Counted from the stretch's first letter, positions 9,704 to 17,999 are shown. The stretch: 64,000 bases of DNA from Pseudodesulfovibrio pelocollis (GCF_030282845.1 NZ_JASTWE010000003.1:1-64000), one strand, 5' to 3'. Numbers and translations: made by a program. The notes: generated from the letters alone by a model not told the origin.

Positions 9704-10055
9704 GAAACAGAACACCCCCTTCCCCTTGCAGGCGGCGGACCCGACAGGGTCAGACCGCCTGGACAGCGACGCCCTGGCCGAGGGCCTGAAGGCGCTGGGC
9801 CACCCGGCGCGCATCCGCATCCTGGCCCATCTGCTCCAGGAGGACCGCTGCCTGTGCGGAGGGATCGTGGAGGTCATGCCCCTGGCCCAGTCCACGGTCA
9901 GCCAGCACCTCAAGGTGCTCAAGCAGGCCGGGCTGGTGCGGGGCGAGGTCGAGGGGCCGAGAACCTGCTATTGCGCGGACCGGAACGCACTCAAGCGACT
10001 GGCCGAGGCCATGCGCGCCATGCTGGACCAGCCCGGGACAGGGGGAGACGAATGA
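9702..10055 (+). CDS. arsR: ArsR/SmtB-family metal(loid)-responsive repressor
   Basis: 117 residues with a winged helix (about 25-100) whose recognition helix is in AQSTVSQHLKVLKQAGLV. The EDRCLCGG segment puts Cys50 and Cys52 at the helix that in ArsR proteins (ELCVCDL motif) carries the As/Sb thiolate site, and a second pair, Cys89 and Cys91 (TCYC), lies in the wing. The protein therefore probably responds to a thiophilic metal or metalloid. It is the first gene of an operon with hgcA, whose ATG overlaps this stop codon (ATGA). The start chosen is ATG 9702; a TTG two codons earlier is possible but lies inside the operator. An ArsR-like gene upstream of hgcAB is known from other Pseudodesulfovibrio methylators. 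Confidence 0.9.
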   Translation: MKQNTPFPLQAADPTGSDRLDSDALAEGLKALGHPARIRILAHLLQEDRCLCGGIVEVMPLAQSTVSQHLKVLKQAGLVRGEVEGPRTCYCADRNALKRLAEAMRAMLDQPGTGGDE

Positions 10056-11269
10056 ACGACAACACGGAATTTCCCATGAATAAAACCACTTGCGACAGCA
10101 CTCCTCCTCTGGACTCCCTGATGGCTCCGGTGGGCGCATGTTCGCCGCAAACCTGCGCCCCTCCGGCCGACCTGAACAGCGACGCGCCCTGCTGAGGCCC
10201 CAAACCAGACCCCCGTGCCGGGGTCCACGAACGCCCGGGCTACGCCCTCGAACCCTTTGTGGACGGGTTTCTCGACACGCCTGCCGGGCCGGTGCCCCGC
10301 GTGCGCACCCGCCTCTCGGCCCGCGACCGGTTCCAGACGGCCACGGTGCGCATCGGCTTTGGCCGCAACGACTTCAAGGTGGTGCCCGGCCTCTACTGCG
10401 TGGGCTCGCCCTCGGCCGCGTCGCCGGTCATCGTCACCGGCAACTACAAGCTGACCTTTGACGCGGTGCGGCGCGAGCTCTGCGGCCTCGACGTCTGGCT
10501 GCTGGTGGCGGACACTCGCGGCATCAACATCTGGTGCGCCGCGGGCAAGGAGCTGTTCTCCACGGACGAGGTGGCCTTCAGCGTGACGCGTACCCGGCTG
10601 GCCGAGGTGGTCTCCCACCGCACCCTGATCCTGCCCCAGCTCGGGGCCACGGGCGTGGCCGCACATGTCCTGCGCCGCAGCTGCGGCTTCTCGGCGGTCT
10701 ACGGGCCTGTGCGCGCCTCGGACCTGCCCGCCTTCATCAAGGCCGACAACACGGCGGACGAGGCCATGCGCGCCGTAACCTTCACCCTGCGCGAGCGGGC
10801 CGAACTCATCCCGGTGGAACTGTATCTCCTGGGCAAGCCATTGGTCGTGGCCCTGCTCGCCTGCTTCCTGCTCTCGGGCATCGGGCCGGACATCTTTTCG
10901 CCCGGCGCGGCGTGGTCACGCGGATTGGCCGCAGCCTGCGCCACCCTGGCGGGCATTGCGGCAGGCTGCGTGGCCGTGCCGCTGCTCCTGCCCAGGCTGC
11001 CCTGGCGCCACTTCTCGCCCAAGGGCGCGCTGCTCGGGGCGGCGGCCGGAATGATCAACGCCCTGGCCTTTGCCCCCGGCCTCCTCGAAGGAACGGCACT
11101 GGTCCTGTGGAGCACGGCCGTGGCCTCGTACCTGGCCATGAACTTCACCGGCTCGACCCCCTACACCTCGCCCACCGGAGTGGAAAAGGAAATGCGCCGG
11201 GCCATCCCCATCCAGGCGGGCGCGGCCCTGATCGCCCTGAGCGTCTGGCTGGCCGCCCCCTTTGCGTGA
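10052..11269 (+). CDS. hgcA: Mercury-methylation corrinoid protein HgcA, predicted selenoprotein (TGA at 10193)
   Basis: HgcA passes a methyl group from a corrinoid to Hg(II). The frame opens at ATG 10052, overlapping the arsR stop and preceded by GGGGGAG, and runs to 11269 with one in-frame TGA at codon 48. Read as selenocysteine, the product has 405 residues. Residues 1-48 are proline- and cysteine-rich (Cys14, 30, 35, 47, Sec48). The conserved cap-helix motif INIWCAAGK places the cobalt-ligand Cys at 162 (10535-10537). Five transmembrane helices fill about 270-405. The conserved HgcA N-terminus, PGYALEPFVDGFLDTPAGPVPRV in split form (PGYALEPF then VDGFLDTPAGPVPRV), starts before the only downstream start candidate, GTG 10259, which lacks a Shine-Dalgarno sequence. 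From that GTG the ligand would be Cys93, the number I recall from ND132 work. Family assignment is near certain; Sec insertion is inferred. Confidence 0.93.
10193..10225 (+). promoter_or_regulatory. UGA codon and candidate bacterial SECIS hairpin in hgcA
   Basis: The TGA (10193-10195) is followed by a perfect 6-bp hairpin: GACCCC (10208-10213), loop CGTGCC (10214-10219), GGGGTC (10220-10225). The loop begins 18 nt after the TGA. Known bacterial SECIS elements lie immediately 3' of the UGA, with the apical loop about 16-37 nt away and a G in the first two loop positions; here the second loop base is G. The preceding codon is Cys, giving a Cys-Sec pair. Confidence 0.7.
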
Positions 11270-11282
11270 CAAGGAAAGCATC

Positions 11283-11570
11283 ATGAAGGATTACCGCTAC
11301 CTCGACGGCGTGGCCACCCTGCGACTCGACGCGGACGCCTGCATCGGCTGCGGCATGTGCGTGGCCGTCTGCCCCCACCGGGTCTTTGCGCTGCGCGACC
11401 ACAAGGCCGTGATCATCGACTTCGACGCCTGCATGGAGTGCGGGGCCTGCGGCCGCAACTGCCCGGTCTCGGCCGTGGATGTCCGGCCCGGAGTGGGCTG
11501 CGCCTCCTACATCATGGGCGTCTGGCTCGCACGACTGACCGGCGACAGGGTCAAACCCGGCTGCTGCTGA
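11283..11570 (+). CDS. hgcB: Ferredoxin-like HgcB of the mercury-methylation pair
   Basis: 95 residues with two 4Fe-4S motifs, CIGCGMCVAVCP (20-31) and CMECGACGRNCP (50-61), an extra conserved Cys73 (GVGCASY) and a C-terminal vicinal pair Cys94-Cys95. HgcB supplies electrons to reduce the HgcA corrinoid to Co(I), and its tail cysteines are thought to hand Hg(II) to HgcA. Cys73 and the CC tail agree with the positions I recall for ND132 HgcB. The ATG at 11283 has AAGGAA six nt upstream and lies 13 nt after hgcA, so arsR, hgcA and hgcB form one operon. Confidence 0.95.
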   Translation: MKDYRYLDGVATLRLDADACIGCGMCVAVCPHRVFALRDHKAVIIDFDACMECGACGRNCPVSAVDVRPGVGCASYIMGVWLARLTGDRVKPGCC

Positions 11571-11692
11571 CCCGACGGCTTCCTTGCCCGCCGTTCCCAC
11601 ACGCCTTCTCTGGCCGCATTATTGGTGGCGCGCGGACACGGGCTTTGCTAATGTGTCAAGATAAGGCGACACTCAAGCAAGGCGAAACGGCC

Positions 11693-13513
11693 ATGGACAC
11701 CCGCAGACGATACATACTCCCGGCACTCAAGGCGGCGGCCATCTACGCCGTGTTCGGCGGGCTGTGGATCGTCCTGTCCGACAGGCTGCTCTGGGCCATG
11801 GTTCAGGACCTGGAAGCCTACGCCACACTCCAGACCTACAAGGGGTGGTTCTACGTGGCCCTCACTGCGGTCTTCGCCTTTGTGGTGGTCAGCGCCCTGG
11901 TGCGCAGGGAGGTCTCGGCCATGGAAAAGGAGAGGCGCAGCGCCGAGCGCTACCGCCTCTCGGCCGAGGGGGCCGGAATCGGCACCTGGGACTGGGACAT
12001 CGAGGGCGGGGAGATCGTCTTCAACGAGGAATTCACCCGCATGCTCGGCTATGCGTTCGACGCCTTCCCGCCCTTCTACTCCAGCTGGGAGGCGCTGGTT
12101 CACCCGGACGACAAGCCTGCGGTCATCCAGGCCCTCAACGACCATCTCGCAGGGAAAACACCGGAATTCGTCAGCGAGTACCGCATCCTCACCGCCGACA
12201 ACCGCTGGAAATGGATCATGGACAAGGGCCGTGTCTTCCAGTGGGACGATGCGGGCAGGCCGCTGAGGGCCTTTGGCGTCCACATTGACCTCACCGAACG
12301 GCGCGCCGCCGAACAGGCCCTGGAGTCGGCCAAGGAGCTGGCCGAGTCGGCCAACGTGGCCAAGTCCCAGTTCCTGGCCAACATGAGCCATGAGATACGC
12401 ACGCCCCTCAACGGCATCCTCGGCATGCTCCGCCTGCTGCGCGATCACGACCTGCCGCCCGAGCAGGCCGAGTACGTGACCACGGCCGAGACCTCGGGCC
12501 GCAACCTGCTGGCCATCCTCAACGACGTGCTCAGCCTCTCCCAGATCGAGGCCGATGCTGTGCGCGTCTGCAACGAGGGGCTCAGCCTGCCCATGCTGGC
12601 CGACTCGGTCATGCGCGTCTTCAAGACCCAGGTGGACAACAGCGGGGTGGAGCTTCTCTTTTCCATCGACCCGGCCATCCCGCCCGGCCTGTGCGCCGAC
12701 CAGGGCAAGCTGCGCCAGATTCTCTTCAACCTCGTGGGCAACGCCCTCAAGTTCACCCACCACGGCTCGGTCCGCGTCGAGATCACGGCCGTGAACGACA
12801 GACGCACCCCGGGCGGGATCATCCTCGTCTTCACCGTGGAGGACACGGGCATGGGCATCCCGCCCGACCGGCTGAGCGAGGTCTTCGCCCCCTTCACCCA
12901 GGCCGACGGCTCGTACGCGCGCAAATACGGCGGGGCTGGCCTCGGGCTGCCCATCGTCAGCCGCCTCGTCGCCCTGCTCGGCGGGGCCATCTGCCTCGAC
13001 AGCCAGCCGGACCTGGGTACGCTGGCCGTCTTCTCGGTCCAGGCCGGTGCCTCGGACGACCTCTTTCTGCCGCGGTCGGCCAAAAGCTCACAGCCCAGAA
13101 GCACCCCGGGCGAACCCCGGGCCGCGTCCTACTCCATCCTGGTGGTCGAGGACGAGGCGGTCAACAGGCTGGCGGCCGAGCGGTTCCTGGAAAAGCTCGG
13201 GCATCGGCCCATGGCCGCCCGCTCCGGCCCCGAGGCGCTGGAGCTGCTGCGCCACCACCAGTTCGACTGCGTGCTCATGGACATCCAGATGCCGGACATG
13301 GACGGCCTTGAGACCATGAACGCCATCAGGGACGCCACGGACATCGGCCGCAACACGGCCATCCCCATCATCGCCCTCACGGCCCACGCCCTGCTCGACG
13401 ACAGGGAGAAGTTTCTGGACGAGGGCATGGACGGGTACATTCCCAAGCCCATGACCTTGGACGATCTGCGAGACGAACTCGACCGGGTCATGGGCGCGGC
13501 CACCCTCAGCTAG
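11693..13513 (+). CDS. Membrane-bound PAS hybrid sensor histidine kinase
   Basis: 606 residues. Two transmembrane helices (about 8-28 and 48-66) flank a short periplasmic loop. A PAS_3 domain follows (about 82-205; GTWDWDIEGGEIVF, SEYRILTADNRWKWIMDKG), then HisKA ([15 protein letters not shown]), HATPase_c (AGLGLPIVSRLVALLGG) and a receiver (LVVEDEAVNR, MDIQMPDMDG, KPMTLDD). I chose ATG 11693 because AAGG lies about 10 nt upstream; ATG 11651 is in frame but has no such site. A stand-alone receiver gene follows 34 bp downstream and is probably its partner. The ligand is unknown; adjacency to hgcAB is suggestive but proves nothing. Confidence 0.88.
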   Translation: MDTRRRYILPALKAAAIYAVFGGLWIVLSDRLLWAMVQDLEAYATLQTYKGWFYVALTAVFAFVVVSALVRREVSAMEKERRSAERYRLSAEGAGIGTWDWDIEGGEIVFNEEFTRMLGYAFDAFPPFYSSWEALVHPDDKPAVIQALNDHLAGKTPEFVSEYRILTADNRWKWIMDKGRVFQWDDAGRPLRAFGVHIDLTERRAAEQALESAKELAESANVAKSQFLANMSHEIRTPLNGILGMLRLLRDHDLPPEQAEYVTTAETSGRNLLAILNDVLSLSQIEADAVRVCNEGLSLPMLADSVMRVFKTQVDNSGVELLFSIDPAIPPGLCADQGKLRQILFNLVGNALKFTHHGSVRVEITAVNDRRTPGGIILVFTVEDTGMGIPPDRLSEVFAPFTQADGSYARKYGGAGLGLPIVSRLVALLGGAICLDSQPDLGTLAVFSVQAGASDDLFLPRSAKSSQPRSTPGEPRAASYSILVVEDEAVNRLAAERFLEKLGHRPMAARSGPEALELLRHHQFDCVLMDIQMPDMDGLETMNAIRDATDIGRNTAIPIIALTAHALLDDREKFLDEGMDGYIPKPMTLDDLRDELDRVMGAATLS

Positions 13514-13547
13514 CCCAGCACAACCCGAAGGAGCGACCGGACAGACC

Positions 13548-13961
13548 ATGGACTCCCGCTGCGAAGCCTCGTCACCCCCCGCCGGGGCAGACACCATCCT
13601 GGTGGCCGACGATTCGGACACCAACCGCGCCCTCATCGAACTCTATTTCCGGGGCACACCCTGGCGCCTCGACTTCGCCGTGGACGGGCGTGATGCCGTG
13701 GCCCGCTTCGCCTCGGGCAGCTACGCCCTGGTCCTCATGGACATCCGCATGCCGGACATGGACGGCTACGAGGCCACCCGCCGCATCCGCGCCCTGGAGG
13801 CCGAGCGCGGCACGGAGCCCACCCCCATCGTGGCCATCACGGCCGACGCCTTTCGCGAGCACGAAGTGCAGTGTCTGGCCGCAGGCTGCACCGATTTCCT
13901 GGCCAAGCCCGTGCGCAAGGACGCCCTGCTGCGCTGCGTGGCCCGCCACACCCAACCCTGA
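13548..13961 (+). CDS. Single-domain response regulator (receiver only)
   Basis: 137 residues. The receiver has the acidic pair in ILVADDSDTNRALI, the phospho-acceptor Asp in VLMDIRMPDMDGYEATRRI and the lysine in FLAKPVRKD. There is no output domain, so it probably acts as a phosphotransfer intermediate or by protein contact. It directly follows the hybrid kinase on the same strand and most resembles the terminal receiver of such kinases. Confidence 0.85.
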   Translation: MDSRCEASSPPAGADTILVADDSDTNRALIELYFRGTPWRLDFAVDGRDAVARFASGSYALVLMDIRMPDMDGYEATRRIRALEAERGTEPTPIVAITADAFREHEVQCLAAGCTDFLAKPVRKDALLRCVARHTQP

Positions 13962-13989
13962 CCGGAACCCCGTCTGACACGCGACGCGA

Positions 13990-14025
13990 AAAGGGCCGCC
14001 CCGATCCCGGAGCGGCCCCTGCCTT
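13990..14025. terminator. Hairpin between convergent genes
   Basis: GGGCCGC (13993-13999) pairs with GCGGCCC (14012-14018) around a 12-nt loop. It lies between the receiver gene and etfA, which face each other. No clear T-run follows, so termination efficiency is uncertain. Confidence 0.55.
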
Positions 14026-14045
14026 GATGCTGTTTCAGCGACCAC

Positions 14046-15059
14046 TCAGCCGAGCAGTTCGTTGACCTTCTTCATGACCGCAAAGGCGTCGGCCACGTAA
14101 AGCACATCGCACTTGCCCTGGGCCCAGCCGCAGCCTGCGTCGGTGTTGATGGCCCGGCGCTCGCCGATGAACCGCCAGCCCACCACGTGCGGCTCCTCGC
14201 CGTGGCAGCAGGTGGAGAGTCCCTTGGCGTGGCGCGGGGAAGAGCCGGTCTGCCCCACCTGATGCATGTGCGTCAGGAAGGAGATGACCGCGTGGCCTTC
14301 GCCCGAGATATCCACCAGGGACTTGGACGAACCCAGCGAGCTTTTGGTGGCAGTCAGGAAGTTCAGGATGGTCTCCTCGGCCACGTCCACATGGACCGCG
14401 CCGTCGGCCTGCTTCTTTGTCCAGCCCGCTCCGGCCACCAGGAGCACCCGGGCGTCGGGCCGGATGGTCTGCTGGTCGGCCGAAGGGCATTCCAGCCCGG
14501 ACACGGCGGTGCGCACGGACGAGACATCCACGCTCAGCGCCTCCACCTCGGCCTTGCCCGCGCCGGAGAAGGGCACGGCGCAGCCGGAGTCAAGAGTCAG
14601 CACCCAGGGCCGCTCGCTGCGGGTCAGGGTGCCCTCCATGCGCTGGCGGTAGAACCAGCGCCGGGCCACGGGCTGCCCGCCCACCACGTCGAGGCCGGAA
14701 AGATGGGTGTCCACGCGGCCCTCAAGGCGCACGGCCAGCCCGGGCAGGGCGCGGCTGAAGCGCGAGGTGGCCGGGGCCACGATGATCTGCGCCTCGCACG
14801 CCCTGGCCACGGCCTCGGCGGCGGCCAGGTCAGAGGCATAGCGCGCGTCCGCAAAGCCGGGGCCGGACACGCCGTATATCTTCGCGCCGCATCCGGCCAC
14901 CGAGTCGGCGGCAGCGGCCACGTCAGCGCCAATGATGCCCACGGTCAGGGTGTGGCCCAGTCCCTCGGCCAGCCCCTTGGCAGCGGTGAGGGCCTCCAGG
15001 GCGGACTTGTGCAGGGTTGCGTCGCATTCGGTGTGTGCAAGAAAAAGAACGGTACTCAT
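14046..15059 (-). CDS. etfA: Electron transfer flavoprotein, alpha subunit
   Basis: 337 residues. The N-terminal half is an ETF adenine-nucleotide-alpha-hydrolase fold starting STVLFLAHTECDATLHKSALEALTAAKGLA; the C-terminal half is the FAD-binding domain (VLLVAGAGWTKK, SSLGSSKSLVDISGEGHAVISFLTHMHQVGQTG in pieces, and a final DAGCGWAQGKCDVLYVADAFAVMKKV region). With EtfB it takes electrons from acyl-CoA dehydrogenases. The start at 15059 has AGGGGAT about 7 nt upstream. It is 16 nt downstream of etfB. The C-terminal region is more divergent from housekeeping ETF than usual, as seen in anaerobe ETFs. Confidence 0.85.
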   Translation of the reverse strand: MSTVLFLAHTECDATLHKSALEALTAAKGLAEGLGHTLTVGIIGADVAAAADSVAGCGAKIYGVSGPGFADARYASDLAAAEAVARACEAQIIVAPATSRFSRALPGLAVRLEGRVDTHLSGLDVVGGQPVARRWFYRQRMEGTLTRSERPWVLTLDSGCAVPFSGAGKAEVEALSVDVSSVRTAVSGLECPSADQQTIRPDARVLLVAGAGWTKKQADGAVHVDVAEETILNFLTATKSSLGSSKSLVDISGEGHAVISFLTHMHQVGQTGSSPRHAKGLSTCCHGEEPHVVGWRFIGERRAINTDAGCGWAQGKCDVLYVADAFAVMKKVNELLG

Positions 15060-15075
15060 ATCGGATATCCCCTGG

Positions 15076-15882
15076 CTACGCCTTGAGCCATTCGACAATT
15101 TCACGGGCCATGTCATCCACTGGCACGTCCTTGACCACGCGGGTCTCGCGCCGCTGCTGGGGCACGGCCACGGCCGAGAGCTTCAGCCCGGAGCCGGACA
15201 GATCAGCGGGCTTGGCCTGCATCAGGGCGGGCATGTTCTTTTGCATGTTCTGCATGCCGATCTGCGGGTTGTTGGGCGGCTCGGGCAGTTCGCCAGTGGC
15301 CCAGCCGAACACCGCCGGAGCGCCGGACACCACCGAGATCTGGTACGCGCCGCCCTCGACGCGCTCCTTGACCTCCATGGACCCGTCGTCGCGCAGGGTC
15401 AGCTTGTCCACGCCCTGGAACTGCTCGGTGACGCCGAGCATCTCGCCCACCATCTGCATGACCGCGCCAGATCCGCGCGAGGCCGACTGCCAGCCGCCAA
15501 AGAGCAGCAGCTTTCCAGTGTCCAGACCGGCGATGCCCTTGATGGCCCCGGCCAGCACCCTGGCCGTCTCAAAGCTGTCGGTGAAGCCCGAGGCCGGACC
15601 GTCGGCCACCACCAGCTCGAACGGAGCCTTCTGGCTGACGGCCATCATCACCTGCTGCAACTTGGCCTTGGGGGCCAGGCTGACCAGCCAGACGCGGCTG
15701 CCCGGATGCTTCTTCGCCAGGGCGGCGGCCTCGTACAGGGCGTGCCCGGCCCAGGGGTCGAGCACGGCCGGAAGCATCATCTCGTTCTTGAGCGCCCAGC
15801 CGGTAGGCCCCTCCATCGGGGCCAGGGTCTGAAGCGGGTCGGGCACGATGCTGCCGCAGACCACGATATGCAATTCGCTCAT
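15076..15882 (-). CDS. etfB: Electron transfer flavoprotein, beta subunit
   Basis: 268 residues of the ETF beta fold. The start HIVVCGSIVPDPLQTLAP and the internal DPWAGHALYEAAALAKKHPGSRVWLVSLAP segment match the family nucleotide-binding halves. An insertion near the C-terminus is rich in Met, Gln and Pro (about 205-230). It pairs with EtfA encoded 16 nt downstream. The ETF:quinone oxidoreductase-like gene upstream on the same strand is the likely electron acceptor, and the acyl-CoA dehydrogenase at 18051 a likely donor. Confidence 0.85.
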   Translation of the reverse strand: MSELHIVVCGSIVPDPLQTLAPMEGPTGWALKNEMMLPAVLDPWAGHALYEAAALAKKHPGSRVWLVSLAPKAKLQQVMMAVSQKAPFELVVADGPASGFTDSFETARVLAGAIKGIAGLDTGKLLLFGGWQSASRGSGAVMQMVGEMLGVTEQFQGVDKLTLRDDGSMEVKERVEGGAYQISVVSGAPAVFGWATGELPEPPNNPQIGMQNMQKNMPALMQAKPADLSGSGLKLSAVAVPQQRRETRVVKDVPVDDMAREIVEWLKA

Positions 15883-15943
15883 TCAATTACTCCTTGGAAT
15901 GATTCCACAACCCGGCCACGGCCGGGCCGCATGACAGGACCAT

Positions 15944-15981
15944 CCGAATCGATTCGGAAGGGGCGCGCCTTGGCGCACCCC
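15944..15981. repeat. Two palindromes between etfB and the ETF-QO-like gene
   Basis: A perfect 14-bp palindrome CCGAATCGATTCGG (15944-15957) is followed by a hairpin with arms GGGG/GCGCC and GGCGC/CCCC (15960-15981, one mismatch, 2-nt loop). Both lie in the 110-bp space upstream of etfB. They may act as an intercistronic processing or partial termination site, or as a regulator site. Confidence 0.5.
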
Positions 15982-15992
15982 GTGCGTATAGC

Positions 15993-17849
15993 CTAATTCT
16001 CGACAGAATGCAGCCCGCCCGAACCGGCCAGGAAGCGGACATTGGTGCGCTCCTTGTCCCTTGGCCTCGACTTGCTGCAATTCCAGATGCATGCGCCGCA
16101 GTGGACGCATTTTTCTCGATCAAAGAGCGGCGCGCCGCCCTCGGGATTGACGGAAATGGCCTGACCCGAACACGCCTCGATGCAGACCCGCTCGCGGCAC
16201 GCCTCGCAGGTGTAGGGATCGGCAAAGCGCACATGATCCGCGTAGCCTGGCGCGGCCTGAACCTTGCCGCCCATGAGCAGCGCGTCCTGGTGCGAGACCA
16301 GCAGGGTGCCGTCCAGCGGAATCTGCGGCCACCCCACGCGGTCCATGAGGGCGTCGTGCAGCGGCTTGCCCTGCCGGGCGCACTCGGCCCTGATCTCGCG
16401 AACCTCGCCCTGGGCGATATATCCCTCGTAGTAGTCCTCAATGGTCGGGATGCGGTCCTGGGGCTTTCGCGGGACACCAGGCATGTTCAGCAGCCCGCCT
16501 GTCAGGCCGGTCAGCCCCATGCCGATGAATCCCCTGACCACGGACGAGACGAACCCGTCGCGGGATTTCTCGGCCACCTTGGCCTCGGCCTCCACCCAGG
16601 AGGCGCGGCGTCTGGCCACATAGGTGGCTTCAAGATTTTCCCCGGTAAAGGGCTTGCCCGCCTTCATCAGCTCAAGCACGGCCTCGCCGAGCATGACGCC
16701 CGTGGCCCAGGCCTCGTCCACGCCCGAGCCGGTGAGCACGTTGGTGGAGCCAGACCCCTCGCCGATGCGGGCGAATCCGTCGCCACACAAAAACGGCTCG
16801 CCGCGCCTGCCCGACTCCTGCAACGACTTCGCGCCCCAGGAGCGCAGGGTGCCGCCCTGAAGCCGCTTCCACAGATAGGGGTGGAGCATCCAGTGCTGCA
16901 TGTAGCGGTAGGCGGTGCGCACCGGATTGTCGAACCAGGAGGGCACGAAGATGCCCAGCGAGGCCACGTTGCCCGGATAAACGTAGAGGAATCCGAAAAT
17001 TTCCGGCTCGGGATAGCCGATGGTGTGCAGCACGGTGCCGGGCTGCCAGTCGCACCCCTCGGGCAGGTCCACCACGCATTTCATGCCGATGGCCCACTCG
17101 TGCTGATGCTTGCCCTCGGGCAGGCCCAGTTCGCGGTCCAGATGGCGACCCACCGGACCCACCGGACCGTCGGCCACCACGGTCAGGGCGGCCTTCATGT
17201 CCATGCCGGGCATGGAGCCGGGGGTGAGGGTGCCGTCCTTGCCCACGCCCTGGTCCGCCATGCGCACGCCCCTGACGGCCCCGCCCTCCATGAGCGGCGC
17301 GGCCACCGGGCTGCCCGGCCAGATCTGGGCCAGGCCCGTGCCCATGAGGTTTGAGCCCACCCACTGGTTGAACTGGCCGATGGAAAAGATCATGCCCGGA
17401 TGTTTCTTAAGAAACGGCGGCACATAGGGCAGCACAAAGGCGTCGTCCTCCATCCAGCGCGACAACGCCTTGTCCGCCAGCCTGAAGGCGGTCGGCCTGC
17501 GGCTCGCGCCCACGGGATCGCCCAGATAGACCACCTTCTCGTCCGTGACTTCCTGGGCCATGGGTATCTGGCTCAGGTCGAGGTCGGGAAACGACGCCCT
17601 GATGGCCCGGCCCCTGGTGACCACGCCGGACACGCCGAACCCGATGTCGTCGGCGCGCTCGTAGCAGATCACCTGCGGCGGCATGCCGGGCATGGCCGCG
17701 CTCTCCACGGCCGGGGTGCCGTCCTCGTTCATGAGCCCGCGCGTCAGGGTGGTCAAAAAACCACCCGCAGCCGGGCCAAAGCCCACACAGACGATGTCGG
17801 TCTCCATCTCGGCGCGGGGTACTTCAGGGGTGTCCGTGGAATTGCTCAT
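15993..17849 (-). CDS. ETF:quinone oxidoreductase-like flavoprotein with ferredoxin domain
   Basis: 618 residues. An FAD-binding GxGxxG-type start (DIVCVGFGPAAGGFLTTL), a GVSGVVTRGRAIRASFP segment and an ETF-QO-like ubiquinone region are followed by a C-terminal iron-sulfur domain with CEACRERVCIEACSG (about 550-564) and CVHCGACIWNCSK (about 583-595). FixC/ETF-QO proteins pass electrons from ETF to the membrane quinone pool. A two-cluster ferredoxin tail is larger than in mitochondrial ETF-QO and suits an anaerobe with menaquinone. It is upstream of etfBA on the same strand, separated by palindromes. A GXXGXXXG-like glycine-rich stretch near 425-445 may touch the membrane. Confidence 0.82.
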   Translation of the reverse strand: MSNSTDTPEVPRAEMETDIVCVGFGPAAGGFLTTLTRGLMNEDGTPAVESAAMPGMPPQVICYERADDIGFGVSGVVTRGRAIRASFPDLDLSQIPMAQEVTDEKVVYLGDPVGASRRPTAFRLADKALSRWMEDDAFVLPYVPPFLKKHPGMIFSIGQFNQWVGSNLMGTGLAQIWPGSPVAAPLMEGGAVRGVRMADQGVGKDGTLTPGSMPGMDMKAALTVVADGPVGPVGRHLDRELGLPEGKHQHEWAIGMKCVVDLPEGCDWQPGTVLHTIGYPEPEIFGFLYVYPGNVASLGIFVPSWFDNPVRTAYRYMQHWMLHPYLWKRLQGGTLRSWGAKSLQESGRRGEPFLCGDGFARIGEGSGSTNVLTGSGVDEAWATGVMLGEAVLELMKAGKPFTGENLEATYVARRRASWVEAEAKVAEKSRDGFVSSVVRGFIGMGLTGLTGGLLNMPGVPRKPQDRIPTIEDYYEGYIAQGEVREIRAECARQGKPLHDALMDRVGWPQIPLDGTLLVSHQDALLMGGKVQAAPGYADHVRFADPYTCEACRERVCIEACSGQAISVNPEGGAPLFDREKCVHCGACIWNCSKSRPRDKERTNVRFLAGSGGLHSVEN

Positions 17850-17926
17850 GGTGCCTCCGAGGCTGCCTCCGGCGGCCAGGGAACCTCTTGATAAAGATAC
17901 CCTGGACCCTTCAATACTTTTTGAAG

Positions 17927-17978
17927 AAAACGCCGCTGGGAGAGCTTGCGAACTCGATGGAATGCGTTGCGGCGTTTT
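17927..17978. repeat. Inverted repeat upstream of the ETF-QO-like gene
   Basis: AAAACGCCGC (17927-17936) and GCGGCGTTTT (17969-17978) are perfect 10-bp inverted arms around 32 nt that contain a smaller GAG/CTC hairpin. A TTCAA/TTGAA repeat (17910-17925) lies beside it. The 200-bp gap between the acyl-CoA dehydrogenase terminator and the flavoprotein start is AT-richer than the genes. It could be an operator or an extragenic palindrome. Confidence 0.5.
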
Positions 17979-17999
17979 GGGTCAGATCTCATTGTTCAG

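Noticed and set aside
10259-10261. GTG as the normal start of hgcA
   Set aside because: No ribosome site, and conserved residues lie before it; kept only as the alternative to selenocysteine read-through.
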